Source of the DNA: Agriterribacter humi
GTDB lineage: Bacteria > Bacteroidota > Bacteroidia > Chitinophagales > Chitinophagaceae
Direction: 5' to 3'
Length of the DNA: 64,000 bases
NCBI RefSeq assembly: GCF_009192765.1
Contig: NZ_VOHQ01000001.1
Coordinates: forward strand, 310,001 to 374,000
The notes below the pieces were generated by a model that was given only the letters and a program-made list of their open reading frames with translations, did no database searches and was not told where the DNA came from. The position numbers and the translations under genes are program-made. Below, piece by piece: positions 17,043 to 25,942 of the stretch (positions are counted from its first letter, which is position 1; each line of letters starts with the position of its first letter).

Positions 17043-17119
17043 TATAAAATAGCCACTAAAGGCCTTTCTGTGGTATCAAAAGGCTAATATTGCCTGTATA
17101 ACCAGCAAATTTAACAACC

Positions 17120-18595
17120 ATGGAAAATAATAAGAAATTAACTACCACAACCGGGAATCCCGTTCCCGACAATCAGAACATTCAAACCGCCGGTGCACGA
17201 GGGCCGGCCTTATTGCAGGATTTTTGGTTTTTGGAGAAAATGGCCCATTTCGACCGTGAAGTAATCCCCGAAAGACGTATGCATGCCAAAGGATCGGGCG
17301 CCTATGGAACGTTTACAGCAACCCACGATATTACACAGTACACAAAAGCCGCCATTTTTTCTGAAATCGGTAAGAAAACAGACATGTTCGTACGCTTTTC
17401 TACTGTAGCAGGGGAACGTGGTGCGGCAGATGCTGAGCGTGATATCCGCGGATTTGCTATGAAATTTTACACTACCCAGGGTAACTGGGACCTCGTGGGC
17501 AACAATACACCCGTATTTTTTTTCAGGGACCCAATGAAATTTCCCGATTTGAACCACGCTGTTAAAAGAGATCCAAAAACCAATTTGAGAAGCGCTGATA
17601 ACAATTGGGATTTCTGGACACTGCTACCCGAGGCCTTGCACCAGGTAACCATAGTAATGAGCGACAGGGGAATTCCCAAATCGTACCGGCATATGCATGG
17701 TTTTGGTAGCCATACTTTCAGTTTTATTAATGCGGCCAACATCAGGCACTGGGTAAAATTCCATTTCAGAACGCAGCAGGGAATTGAAAACCTGTCGGAT
17801 GAAGAAGCGGCAAAATTAGTTGGCAGCGATAGGGAAACGCATCAGAGAGACCTGTTTGATGCCATTGAAAGAGGTGATTTCCCGAAATGGAAAATGTTCG
17901 TGCAGATCATGACGGAAGAGGAAGCCAACAACTCTCCCTTTCATCCCTTTGACTTAACAAAAATATGGCCAAAAGGAGCCTACCCTTTGATCCCGGTTGG
18001 TGAATTTGAATTGAACCGTAACCCGGAAAATTACTTCGCGGAAGTGGAGCAGGCTGCATTTAACCCGGCCAATATTGTTCCCGGAATTGGTTTCTCTCCG
18101 GATAAGATGCTGCAGGGCAGGTTATTTTCCTATGGCGATGCGCAACGCTACCGCCTGGGCGTAAATCACTACCAGATACCGGTTAATGCTTCCAAATGTC
18201 CGTATCACAGTTTTCACAGGGATGGCGCTATGCGGGTAGATGGTAATTACGGAGGCACAAAACATTATGAACCCAACAGTTTTAATGAATGGCAGGAGCA
18301 GCCCGAATACAAAGAACCGCCGTTAGCCCTTCATGGTGATGCTACTGCATGGGATTACAGGGCAGACGATGATGATTATTATTCACAGCCGGGTAACCTG
18401 TTTCGCTTACTGACCAATGATAAAAAAGAACTATTGTTTAAAAATACGGCCGCACAGGTTGGTGGTGCTCAAAAATTTATACAGATCCGGCACATCCGCA
18501 ATTGCTATAAGGCCGATCCCGCTTATGGAGAGGGTGTGGCAAAAGCATTGGGGTTAACAATGGATGAAGTGAACAGTTTTCACCTGGAGCGCTAA
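17120..18595 (+). CDS. katA: Small-subunit heme catalase (KatA type)
   Basis: The product has 491 residues, normal for a monofunctional small-subunit catalase that breaks down hydrogen peroxide. Motifs are [20 protein letters not shown] (catalytic His near 54), [13 protein letters not shown] (distal Asn near 127) and [15 protein letters not shown] (proximal heme Tyr near 337). It lacks the C-terminal domain of the KatE protein encoded 6 kb away, so the two enzymes belong to different clades. The start at 17120 gives a short polar N-terminus. A perfect inverted repeat upstream suggests separate regulation. Confidence 0.95.
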   Translation: MENNKKLTTTTGNPVPDNQNIQTAGARGPALLQDFWFLEKMAHFDREVIPERRMHAKGSGAYGTFTATHDITQYTKAAIFSEIGKKTDMFVRFSTVAGERGAADAERDIRGFAMKFYTTQGNWDLVGNNTPVFFFRDPMKFPDLNHAVKRDPKTNLRSADNNWDFWTLLPEALHQVTIVMSDRGIPKSYRHMHGFGSHTFSFINAANIRHWVKFHFRTQQGIENLSDEEAAKLVGSDRETHQRDLFDAIERGDFPKWKMFVQIMTEEEANNSPFHPFDLTKIWPKGAYPLIPVGEFELNRNPENYFAEVEQAAFNPANIVPGIGFSPDKMLQGRLFSYGDAQRYRLGVNHYQIPVNASKCPYHSFHRDGAMRVDGNYGGTKHYEPNSFNEWQEQPEYKEPPLALHGDATAWDYRADDDDYYSQPGNLFRLLTNDKKELLFKNTAAQVGGAQKFIQIRHIRNCYKADPAYGEGVAKALGLTMDEVNSFHLER

Positions 18596-18614
18596 AAACT
18601 AAGTTCTTGATACT

Positions 18615-18652
18615 ATAAAGCCTTTTGCCCTGCTGAGCGCAAAAGGCTTTAT
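18615..18652. terminator. Shared hairpin between convergent katA and GH92 genes
   Basis: The perfect 14-bp arms ATAAAGCCTTTTGC and GCAAAAGGCTTTAT enclose a 10-nt loop between two convergent genes. It lacks a long T-run, but its A/T-ended stem could serve as a bidirectional terminator. Confidence 0.75.
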
Positions 18653-18675
18653 CATACACTACTTCCCGGAAAATA

Positions 18676-21021
18676 TTATTGCTGTGACGGAGGCGGTATT
18701 TTAACGCCCCATGCCGTATTGGGTTCGTTTCCCATTATAAATAAGAGCTTACCGCCTTTCATCAGATCCTCCCTGTACAACCAGCAATCATTCAACGGCT
18801 TTCCGTTGAACTGAGCCGATTGTATATATATATTTCCCTTTGAATTATTTTTTGTTTCAATAATCAGTGTTTTTGTATTACCTAATGTGATAGTGGCTTT
18901 GTCAAATAAAGGACTGCCAAATTCTATGATGGGTTTCGCATCTGTAAATCCTTTTACATCAAACAATCCAAGAGCGGCCAATACATACCAGGAACCCAAC
19001 TGGCCCTGGTCTTCATCCTGCCCGTAGCCATAGCCGTGAATGGGTTCTGTTCCATAAAATTCATTGCAGATCAGTCTTGTCCATTTTTGGGTTAACCATG
19101 GTTTACCTGAAAAATTAAAGAGCCAGCTAATATGGAGGCAGGGCTGGTTGCCATGATTATACAATGATTTTATGCCGGCAAATGCGTCTATTTCTTTACC
19201 ACCACCAAACCCGTTTTTTTGCGAGGATTGAAAAATGCTGTCTAAGCGTTTATTGAATTGATCCTTCCCTATAGCGCTGATCAACGCAGCAGGATTGTGC
19301 GGCACGTAAAACGTGTATTGTACTGCATTTCCTTCCTGGAAACCTCTCCATGCTTCAAGTGGATTAAAATCATCTATAAAAGAACCATCCGCCTTTTTGG
19401 GCTGCATGAGTTTATACTGCGGGTTAAAAACAGATTTCCAGCCATCTGCGTACCTGATCAGCGTTTGGTAATCCTTTTTTTTGCTCAGTGCTTTGGCCAT
19501 TTGAGCGGCGGCAAAAGCACTAAAACTATATTCAAGCGTATGTGAAGCAGAAAAATGCGACCCGGTTGAATCTGTTGTATTCTTTTCAAGATAGGGAACG
19601 AAGCCATGTTCAACAAATGCTTTGGTATCCATCTTTCCCGATCCCACTTTCCTGCTTCGCCAGTTTAATTCGTTGGCCTTAACAGCTTCATAAGCCAGGG
19701 CTATATCATAATTCCGTATTCCTGCCTGGTAAGCGCCTGCAATGGCCAGTCCAACAAAATTTGTTCCTACACCCGACACATATTCACTATTGGCAATGCC
19801 ATCTCCAAACCACCCCTTATCCTTATAAATCTGCAACTGTGTGTTCACATAACTGTTATACCGCCCGGGGTAACTCAGCGCCCATAACTGGGTGATATTC
19901 CAGAAAGCGCCCCATATGGCATCGGTATTCATAAATTCGGATCCCTCATTACCATTCGTCCGTTTTAACTGACCTGTCAGCCCGCCATGTTTGGGATAAG
20001 CGCCGTTTACATCGCTGGCGATACCTCTTCCCAGTAATGCATGAAACAAACCGGTATAAAATTTTTTCTTGCTTTGCTCATCTGTTCCTTCTACAATAAT
20101 TTTACCCAGCTCCTGTTGCCAAACGTTTTGCGCTTTTATTTTTGCATCATCAAACGTAAGTGCGGCTGCTTCCGTCGTTAAATTCTCTTTTGCATTGGCC
20201 GCGGAAGTATAGGAAAGTCCAACTTTAATTTCTATTTTTTCATTTTCAGCGGTTTGATAATTTAAAAAAAGCCCGGCTCCTTTTCCGCCGGCAGATAAAG
20301 TATTTTCCCGGATACTGTTTCCGGTAAATGCTCCAACACTTTCAGGCTTTTTACTGAGCTCACCATAGAAATACATGGCTACTTTACCTTCGGGATCATA
20401 CAAACGAAGATATTGGGGATACGTTACTACAAAACCTTCAAAACGGGTATCATCAATCATATGTATACCTGCATCTGTTACTTCACCGCTTTCTCCCTGC
20501 TTGTTTCCAATATCCAGTATAATGTGTGAATGACTGTTTTCAGGAAATGTATACCGGTGAAAGCCCACTCTTTTTGTAGCGGTTAGTTCAGCAGTAATAT
20601 TATAATCATCGAGCAATACTTTATAATAGCCCGGTTCAGCAACCTCGTGCTTCCTGTTAAAATGCGAACGGTAACCACCGGATACGTCTTCTAACTTACC
20701 CGGCTTTACCTTTAATGCTCCTGTTGTTGGCATAAAGCTAACCCCACCTATCTGCCATTCATGGAAATGCACAAATCCTTCAATAGAATTTTGTCTTGTA
20801 TCATATCCTACAGCTTCCCATCCCGAGGCATTGCCATAATGCCCGTTGGTAGAAGGCGCCAGCTTGGCCATCCCGTAAGGCACTGCCGCAGGGGTGTAAA
20901 AAAACCAGCGGCTATGTGCTGTGCCGATATTGGGATCAACATACTTCAGCAGGTTTTGAGCAGTTAAGCAGTATGGCAGCAGCAACAAAAGAAGCGCATG
21001 GTATCTGCGTAATATCTTCAT
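18676..21021 (-). CDS. GH92 family glycosidase (alpha-mannosidase type), secreted
   Basis: The product has 781 residues. The start at 21021 gives a clean signal peptide (MKILRRYHALLLLLLPYCLT) that the longer frame would bury. The N-terminal beta-sandwich begins YVDPNIGTAHSRWFFYTPAA, the family opening. The C-terminal (alpha/alpha)6 domain carries TLEYSF (near 500, general-acid Glu by family knowledge) and GYGQDEDQGQLGSWY (near 660, catalytic Asp). GH92 enzymes are calcium-dependent exo-alpha-mannosidases. The usual HTHLSGTG-like block reads HFHEWQIGG here, so linkage cannot be predicted. It is divergent from the isomerase gene, with a candidate GntR operator 50 bp upstream. Confidence 0.9.
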   Translation of the reverse strand: MKILRRYHALLLLLLPYCLTAQNLLKYVDPNIGTAHSRWFFYTPAAVPYGMAKLAPSTNGHYGNASGWEAVGYDTRQNSIEGFVHFHEWQIGGVSFMPTTGALKVKPGKLEDVSGGYRSHFNRKHEVAEPGYYKVLLDDYNITAELTATKRVGFHRYTFPENSHSHIILDIGNKQGESGEVTDAGIHMIDDTRFEGFVVTYPQYLRLYDPEGKVAMYFYGELSKKPESVGAFTGNSIRENTLSAGGKGAGLFLNYQTAENEKIEIKVGLSYTSAANAKENLTTEAAALTFDDAKIKAQNVWQQELGKIIVEGTDEQSKKKFYTGLFHALLGRGIASDVNGAYPKHGGLTGQLKRTNGNEGSEFMNTDAIWGAFWNITQLWALSYPGRYNSYVNTQLQIYKDKGWFGDGIANSEYVSGVGTNFVGLAIAGAYQAGIRNYDIALAYEAVKANELNWRSRKVGSGKMDTKAFVEHGFVPYLEKNTTDSTGSHFSASHTLEYSFSAFAAAQMAKALSKKKDYQTLIRYADGWKSVFNPQYKLMQPKKADGSFIDDFNPLEAWRGFQEGNAVQYTFYVPHNPAALISAIGKDQFNKRLDSIFQSSQKNGFGGGKEIDAFAGIKSLYNHGNQPCLHISWLFNFSGKPWLTQKWTRLICNEFYGTEPIHGYGYGQDEDQGQLGSWYVLAALGLFDVKGFTDAKPIIEFGSPLFDKATITLGNTKTLIIETKNNSKGNIYIQSAQFNGKPLNDCWLYREDLMKGGKLLFIMGNEPNTAWGVKIPPPSQQ

Positions 21022-21038
21022 ACAAAAATTAAAAAATA

Positions 21039-21070
21039 ATTGGGAATGAATAAAAAAGTTTCTACATTTG
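21039..21070 (+). promoter_or_regulatory. Candidate Bacteroidota-type promoter towards the isomerase
   Basis: ATTG (21039-21042), a 20-bp spacer and TACATTTG (21063-21070) match the -33 TTTG and -7 TAnnTTTG elements of Bacteroidota sigma-70 promoters. The expected start of transcription (about 21077) falls inside the adjacent palindrome. The leader to the isomerase start would be about 310 nt. Confidence 0.4.
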
Positions 21071-21086
21071 ATATGTATGGACATAT
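21071..21086. promoter_or_regulatory. Candidate GntR (HutC-type) operator, copy 1
   Basis: ATATGT-ATGG-ACATAT is a perfect 6-bp inverted repeat with the GT-N4-AC core typical of HutC-family GntR operators. It lies between the divergent GH92 and isomerase genes. It shares 12 of 14 positions (ATATGTAT..ACAT) with the site at 41228-41241 near susC; the locus also encodes a GntR/UTRA regulator. Confidence 0.5.
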
Positions 21087-21282
21087 AGACATAAATCTAC
21101 GAACTTCTGTTAAATAACCATGCACAATTTTCATTCAAATCTGCACCAGGATATTGAAACACCGGCTTTCAGAGGCAATGGCAATTTTTAATTTGGTGAT
21201 AGACGGTACAGGAGTACATTTTAAATGAACGGAGTTGTTTTATTGCATAACGATTACCAGTGAGCACTTTCAGATAATGCAT

Positions 21283-21305
21283 GCAATCCTCCGGGTTGCT
21301 TTTTT
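21283..21305 (+). terminator. Intrinsic-terminator-like hairpin in the isomerase leader
   Basis: GCAATCC and GGGTTGC (one G-T pair) enclose TCC and are followed by six T residues. It lies 86 bp before the isomerase start and within the leader predicted from the upstream promoter, so it could end upstream transcription or act as an attenuator. The rest of 21087-21282 shows only two tiny frames (23 and 12 codons) with no support. Confidence 0.5.
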
Positions 21306-21390
21306 GTTTTATATTCAATTATAAATCTTTGGCACAGGCATATGCGGGAGCACTCTGTTATTATTCATCATTCACTTTAAAAGTAATAAT

Positions 21391-23169
21391 TTGTATAATT
21401 CTAATTTTGACAAGTTCCCCGAGGTGGCAATACAGGGCTATAACGGATACACAGGCTGGAATGAAATTGCAGCCGAGCTGCAAAGCCGTATTTATCAAAA
21501 AGAAGAAGAACCCTGCGTAATAATTATTGAATGCTATCATGGTGTGTTAGCGGAACAACTGGTTGAGCAGCTAAAAAAACATACCAACGATACGATACAG
21601 TTTTTTCCGGTTCAACCTGCGATGTCCGAAACAGAGCAGGTAGAACATTTGGTATACCCTTACGTTACGGATGATCCCGTTTTCGGCCGTATCACTTCCC
21701 TCAATATAAAAAGCTTCTTTAATCCGGAGCGTTTGGAACAACTAAAGCAGGAGGTTAAAAATAGTAAAGGCATAATATGCATTTATGGAACGGGAGCCTC
21801 TCTTGTCTATGAAGCTCCGCATATGCTGGTTTATGCAGATATGCCCCGCTGGGAAATTCAACTGCGGTTCAGGCGTAATGAAATCAGTAACCTGGGAACC
21901 AATAACCCCAACGATGCATTTTCGTACCAGTATAAAAGAGCTTTTTTTGTTGACTGGCGTGTATGCGACAGGTTAAAAAAAGAATTACTGCCCGTGGCTG
22001 ATTATGTACTGGATACAACACACCCCGATGACCCTAAGATGGTATCCGGATCAGCATTACAGGATGCGTTGAAAGAAATAGTGCACCAGCCTTTCAGGGT
22101 GGTACCTTTTTTTGATCCCGGACCCTGGGGAGGACAATGGCTGAAGGAAGTTTGTGATCTTGAAAGAACAGAAAAAAATTTTGCATGGGGCTTTGATTGT
22201 GTGCCGGAAGAAAACAGTTTGCTGATACGCTTTGATCATATTTTATTTGAAACACCGTCCATTAATCTTGTTTTTAGTGAGCCCAAAGCGCTGCTGGGCC
22301 TTAAGGTATTTGAAGCTTTCGGGGCCGAGTTTCCCATAAGGTTTGATTTCCTTGATACGATGCATGGCGGAAACCTCAGCCTGCAGGTACATCCGTTAAA
22401 AGAATACATCCGCGAAAAGTTCGGGATGGATTATACACAGGATGAAAGCTATTATTTTTTGGAAGCGCAAGATGATTCTTTTGTATACCTCGGCCTTAAA
22501 GAAGGAATTGTTCCGGAACGGATGATCAGCGACCTGGAAGCGGCCCAGGAAAAAAAGATAGCATTTGATGCGGATCAGTATGTAGAAAAATGGCCGATCC
22601 GCAAGCACGATCATGTACTGATCCCGGCAGGAACGGTGCATTGCTCGGGTGCCAACAGTGTAGTTCTTGAAATCAGCGCCACGCCCTACATTTTTACATT
22701 TAAGTTGTGGGATTGGGGAAGAATGGGCATGGACGGAAAACCAAGGCCTATTTCATTAAAGCACGGTCAGCATTCTATTCAATGGAACCGCACCACACAA
22801 TGGACTAAAAATAATATTCTCAACCAGGTACAAAAAATTGCAGAAGGAGAAGGATGGATAGAAGAAAGGACCGGACTTCATAAAGGTTCTTTTATAGAAA
22901 CAAGAAGGCATTGGTTTACAGGAAAGGTTTATCACAATACCAATGGCATTGTGAATATACTTAATCTTGTAGAAGGCCGGGAAGCGGTTGTAGAAAGTCC
23001 CGGAGACGCTTTTAAACCTTTTATTGTGCATTATGCGGAAACTTTTATTGTACCGGCTGCTGTTGGTGTATATACTGTTCGCCCATACGGCGATGGTGTT
23101 GGCACAACCTGTTGTACGGTAAAAGCATTTGTAAATACAGAAAACCTCGGGGATTATCACAGCAATTAA
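21391..23169 (+). CDS. Class I mannose-6-phosphate isomerase with N-terminal accessory domain
   Basis: The product has 592 residues. The reading frame has no ATG for about 75 codons, so the TTG at 21391 is the likely start (LYNSNFDKFPEVAIQGYNGY). The N-terminal part (about 1-225) resembles the uridine-kinase-like domain found in this Bacteroidota fusion type but has no visible Walker A loop. The C-terminal cupin part (about 235-592) holds zinc-binding features HGGNLSLQVHP (near 328-338), ESYYFLEA (near 351) and IPAGTVHCSG (near 411). It should convert mannose-6-phosphate to fructose-6-phosphate. It is followed after 3 bp by the sugar porter, so they form an operon. Confidence 0.85.
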   Translation: MYNSNFDKFPEVAIQGYNGYTGWNEIAAELQSRIYQKEEEPCVIIIECYHGVLAEQLVEQLKKHTNDTIQFFPVQPAMSETEQVEHLVYPYVTDDPVFGRITSLNIKSFFNPERLEQLKQEVKNSKGIICIYGTGASLVYEAPHMLVYADMPRWEIQLRFRRNEISNLGTNNPNDAFSYQYKRAFFVDWRVCDRLKKELLPVADYVLDTTHPDDPKMVSGSALQDALKEIVHQPFRVVPFFDPGPWGGQWLKEVCDLERTEKNFAWGFDCVPEENSLLIRFDHILFETPSINLVFSEPKALLGLKVFEAFGAEFPIRFDFLDTMHGGNLSLQVHPLKEYIREKFGMDYTQDESYYFLEAQDDSFVYLGLKEGIVPERMISDLEAAQEKKIAFDADQYVEKWPIRKHDHVLIPAGTVHCSGANSVVLEISATPYIFTFKLWDWGRMGMDGKPRPISLKHGQHSIQWNRTTQWTKNNILNQVQKIAEGEGWIEERTGLHKGSFIETRRHWFTGKVYHNTNGIVNILNLVEGREAVVESPGDAFKPFIVHYAETFIVPAAVGVYTVRPYGDGVGTTCCTVKAFVNTENLGDYHSN

Positions 23170-23172
23170 TAT

Positions 23173-24528
23173 ATGGAAAATTATAGTTTAAAATACGTAT
23201 ACCAGTACACTTTTGTAGCGGCTGTGGGCGGCTTGCTTTTCGGCTATGATACTGCTGTGGTTGCCGGCGCTATCGGTTTTATACAGGAAAAATATAACCT
23301 CTCTCCCGCTATGACAGGCTGGACGGCTTCCTGTGCTTTGGTTGGCTGTATGGCAGGCGCCATGCTGGCGGGAGTGCTCAGTGACAAACTGGGCAGGAAA
23401 AAAGTGCTGATGATATCTGGTTTTGCTTTTGCCATTTCTTCCATTGGTATACTTATTCCCTCGGGTATTGAATATTTTATTTTCTTCCGTTTCATTGGCG
23501 GCATAGGTATTGGTATCGCTTCTATCCTGGCGCCCATGTACATTTCGGAGATAGCCCCGGCCGCTATCAGGGGCAGGCTTATATCTATTTACCAGTTGGG
23601 GATCGTGACCGGTATACTGCTGATTTATTTTGTAAATGCCGGTATCGCAGGATTACATGATAATGCCTGGAACGTAGATTCCGGATGGAGGTGGATGTTT
23701 GGCTCTGGCCTGGTTCCCTCTCTTGTATTTATTTTTTTGCTGCTCCCGATACCTGAGAGTCCACGCTGGCTGGCAAAACAAAACAGGTGGGATGAAGCCG
23801 ATCGTATACTTGCCAAAGTAAATGGCAGGGAAAATGCTGATAAAGAAATCATTTCCATCCGTGAATCATTAACGGAGAAGCAAGCACCTTTTTCTGACCT
23901 CCTAAAACCCGGTTTGCGTACGGCTTTGTTCATAGGTATCGTATTATCTGTTTTTTCGCAGATCACCGGCATCAATGTAATTATGTATTACGCACCGGAG
24001 ATATTCAAGGCTACAGGAAGCGGTTCTTCTTCGGCATTGATGCAAACCGTATGGGTTGGCGGTATTAATTTGCTGCTTACCATTATCGCCATAAAATATG
24101 TAGACAAGCTCGGGCGAAAAAAATTACTGCTTATTGGTTCTGCAGGTATGGCGGTTTGCCTGGCAATTGTTGGTTTGGCTTTTTATACAGAATCTGCCGG
24201 GGGGTACTGGGTGCTGGCGGGGATACTGCTGTACATTTCATTTTTTGCCATTTCTCTTGGACCCCTCACATTTGTAGTGGTGGCAGAAATATTCCCCAAC
24301 CATATAAGGGGCAGGGCAATGGGCGTAGCTATATTTTTTTTATGGCTCTCGGTATACGTGGTATCACAAACCTTTCCCATGCTGCTGGAATCAATAGGCA
24401 GCGCTTACACTTTCTGGATATACATGATAACCTCTGTAATGGCCTTTATTTTTATCTTGAATGTTGTGCCCGAAACCAAAGGGAAAACACTGGAGCAGAT
24501 ACAGGAGATGTGGAGGAAGGTGCAGTGA
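23173..24528 (+). CDS. Sugar porter family MFS transporter
   Basis: The product has 451 residues and 12 predicted membrane segments, the XylE/GLUT-like sugar porter family of the inner membrane. Signatures are GGLLFGYDTAVVAGA in helix 1, DKLGRKK in loop 2-3, PESPRWLAKQ after helix 6, QITGINVIMYYAPEIF in helix 7, DKLGRKK again in loop 8-9, and PETKGKTLEQIQEMW at the end. It probably imports a hexose by proton symport; mannose is inferred from the neighbouring isomerase and GH92 genes. Its start is 3 bp after the isomerase stop. Confidence 0.93.
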   Translation: MENYSLKYVYQYTFVAAVGGLLFGYDTAVVAGAIGFIQEKYNLSPAMTGWTASCALVGCMAGAMLAGVLSDKLGRKKVLMISGFAFAISSIGILIPSGIEYFIFFRFIGGIGIGIASILAPMYISEIAPAAIRGRLISIYQLGIVTGILLIYFVNAGIAGLHDNAWNVDSGWRWMFGSGLVPSLVFIFLLLPIPESPRWLAKQNRWDEADRILAKVNGRENADKEIISIRESLTEKQAPFSDLLKPGLRTALFIGIVLSVFSQITGINVIMYYAPEIFKATGSGSSSALMQTVWVGGINLLLTIIAIKYVDKLGRKKLLLIGSAGMAVCLAIVGLAFYTESAGGYWVLAGILLYISFFAISLGPLTFVVVAEIFPNHIRGRAMGVAIFFLWLSVYVVSQTFPMLLESIGSAYTFWIYMITSVMAFIFILNVVPETKGKTLEQIQEMWRKVQ

Positions 24529-24660
24529 ATAGTGAATGGTCAATAGTGAAACGAGAAACGGAGATAGGAGAAAGGAGATGTAAGACGTGGGAGATTGTGC
24601 ATGCCTGACGCTTGTCGTTTCACGTTTATCATTTCACCTTTGTGGAATAACATATCAATT
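24529..24660. repeat. Simple-sequence intergenic filler
   Basis: GTGAATAGTGAATGGTCAAT-type text runs from the sugar porter stop and is followed by GAAAC/GGAGA-like iterations. The complementary kind of text (CCTTTCACCCTTCACTATTC) occurs upstream of katA near 16980-17015. It appears to be dispersed degenerate repeat DNA without a gene. Confidence 0.4.
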
Positions 24661-24667
24661 AGTAACG

Positions 24668-25873
24668 ATGCGCATACTAAGATTACCTATTATCAGTCTA
24701 TCCATTTTTTTTACGGGAGTTTTACACTGCGGTTGTTTCACACAAGCGAAACAGGATGAACAACTTTCTTCTGAGCTGACATTTACAGCAGTTCCCGCAC
24801 CGGAATGGACGGCACTGTTTAAAAGAAATCACGGCTGGTTCGGTGGCGATGGTATATATTCAATTGCTTTAAGCGGGCTTGAGAAAGAAGCCACCGGAAA
24901 TAAGGACAGTGTATTGATATGGTTTAGCGATACCTTGCTGGGAAATATTAATGATTCGCTGGAGAACGGCTTTACCATGATCAACAACAGCGTAGCACTG
25001 TTAACGGGCGGCAAGCCGGATAGCATGGCAATTCGTTTTTATTGGAATAAAAGCGCCGATCATCATCCTTCATCCGTGTTTGTACCCAATACACCTGTTA
25101 CTCAACAGGGAGAATATTACTGGCTGGGCGACGGATTTGTAAATACGGAAAGGAATAATGATATCTATATTTTCGGCTATAGCATAAAAAATATTCCCGG
25201 GCAGGCTGTGTTTGGTTTTAAACAAACCGGCAATACGCTCATTCGTATACCAGCAGGTGATAAGCCCCCGTTCAAGCATATAACACAAATGGAAATTCCT
25301 TTTTCCCAGGGAGAACATGCTGACTCCCTTGGTTCGTTTGGCGCCGGCGTACTGGTTAACACAAAAAAAGCCGGTGCGCCTAACGCCGATGGCTACCTGT
25401 ATATATATGGCGTAAGAGGTAAAAATAAAGAGGTGATAGCAGCAAGGGTTCTGCCGCAGGCCATTGAACAATTTAATGAATGGAAGTTCTGGGATGGTCA
25501 ATCGTGGACGGCCGATATAACAGCCATCCAACCCATTGCAAACCGCGCATCCAACGAAATGAGCGTAACACCACTTACCGATGGCCGTTACCTGATGGTG
25601 TTTCAAAAAGATGCGATCGGAACCCATGTGGCAGTAAGGGTTGGAACATCACCCGCCGGGCCCTTTGGAGACATTACAGACGTATATGATGTAAAAGACG
25701 ATCTGAAAGATTCACCAAATCTTTTTCCTTACAATGCCAAGGCGCATCCTGTGCTTTCACAACCCGGTGAATTACTGATCAGTTATAATATCAACTCGTT
25801 TGATTTTTTAGGGGATATAAAAAAATTCCCTCACTTATACCGTCCACGATTTATAAAACTGAAATACAAGTAA
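24668..25873 (+). CDS. DUF4185-like secreted protein
   Basis: The product has 401 residues from the ATG at 24668, which begins a signal-like stretch (MRILRLPIISLSIFFTGV) ending near LHCGC, a possible lipobox. The frame upstream is not credible. The mature part looks like a beta-propeller: repeated aromatic-Gly-Asp strands such as GWFGGDGIYSIAL, LIWFSDTLLG, DGYLYIYGVRG and NEMSVTPLTDGRYLMVF match DUF4185. Relatives sit among glycoside hydrolases and are thought to bind or process glycans, but no reaction is established. It lies between the sugar porter and a GH92 gene on the same strand. Confidence 0.72.
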   Translation: MRILRLPIISLSIFFTGVLHCGCFTQAKQDEQLSSELTFTAVPAPEWTALFKRNHGWFGGDGIYSIALSGLEKEATGNKDSVLIWFSDTLLGNINDSLENGFTMINNSVALLTGGKPDSMAIRFYWNKSADHHPSSVFVPNTPVTQQGEYYWLGDGFVNTERNNDIYIFGYSIKNIPGQAVFGFKQTGNTLIRIPAGDKPPFKHITQMEIPFSQGEHADSLGSFGAGVLVNTKKAGAPNADGYLYIYGVRGKNKEVIAARVLPQAIEQFNEWKFWDGQSWTADITAIQPIANRASNEMSVTPLTDGRYLMVFQKDAIGTHVAVRVGTSPAGPFGDITDVYDVKDDLKDSPNLFPYNAKAHPVLSQPGELLISYNINSFDFLGDIKKFPHLYRPRFIKLKYK

Positions 25874-25942
25874 CAACTGCCGTTGTATCCAATTAATAAA
25901 ACCGTCCGGATTTTGTAGTATCACCATTCTAAAAATATAAAC

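Noticed and set aside
21281-21520. 79-aa ORF in the isomerase leader
   Set aside because: It starts at the terminator-like hairpin and overlaps the isomerase in another frame; no protein features are seen.
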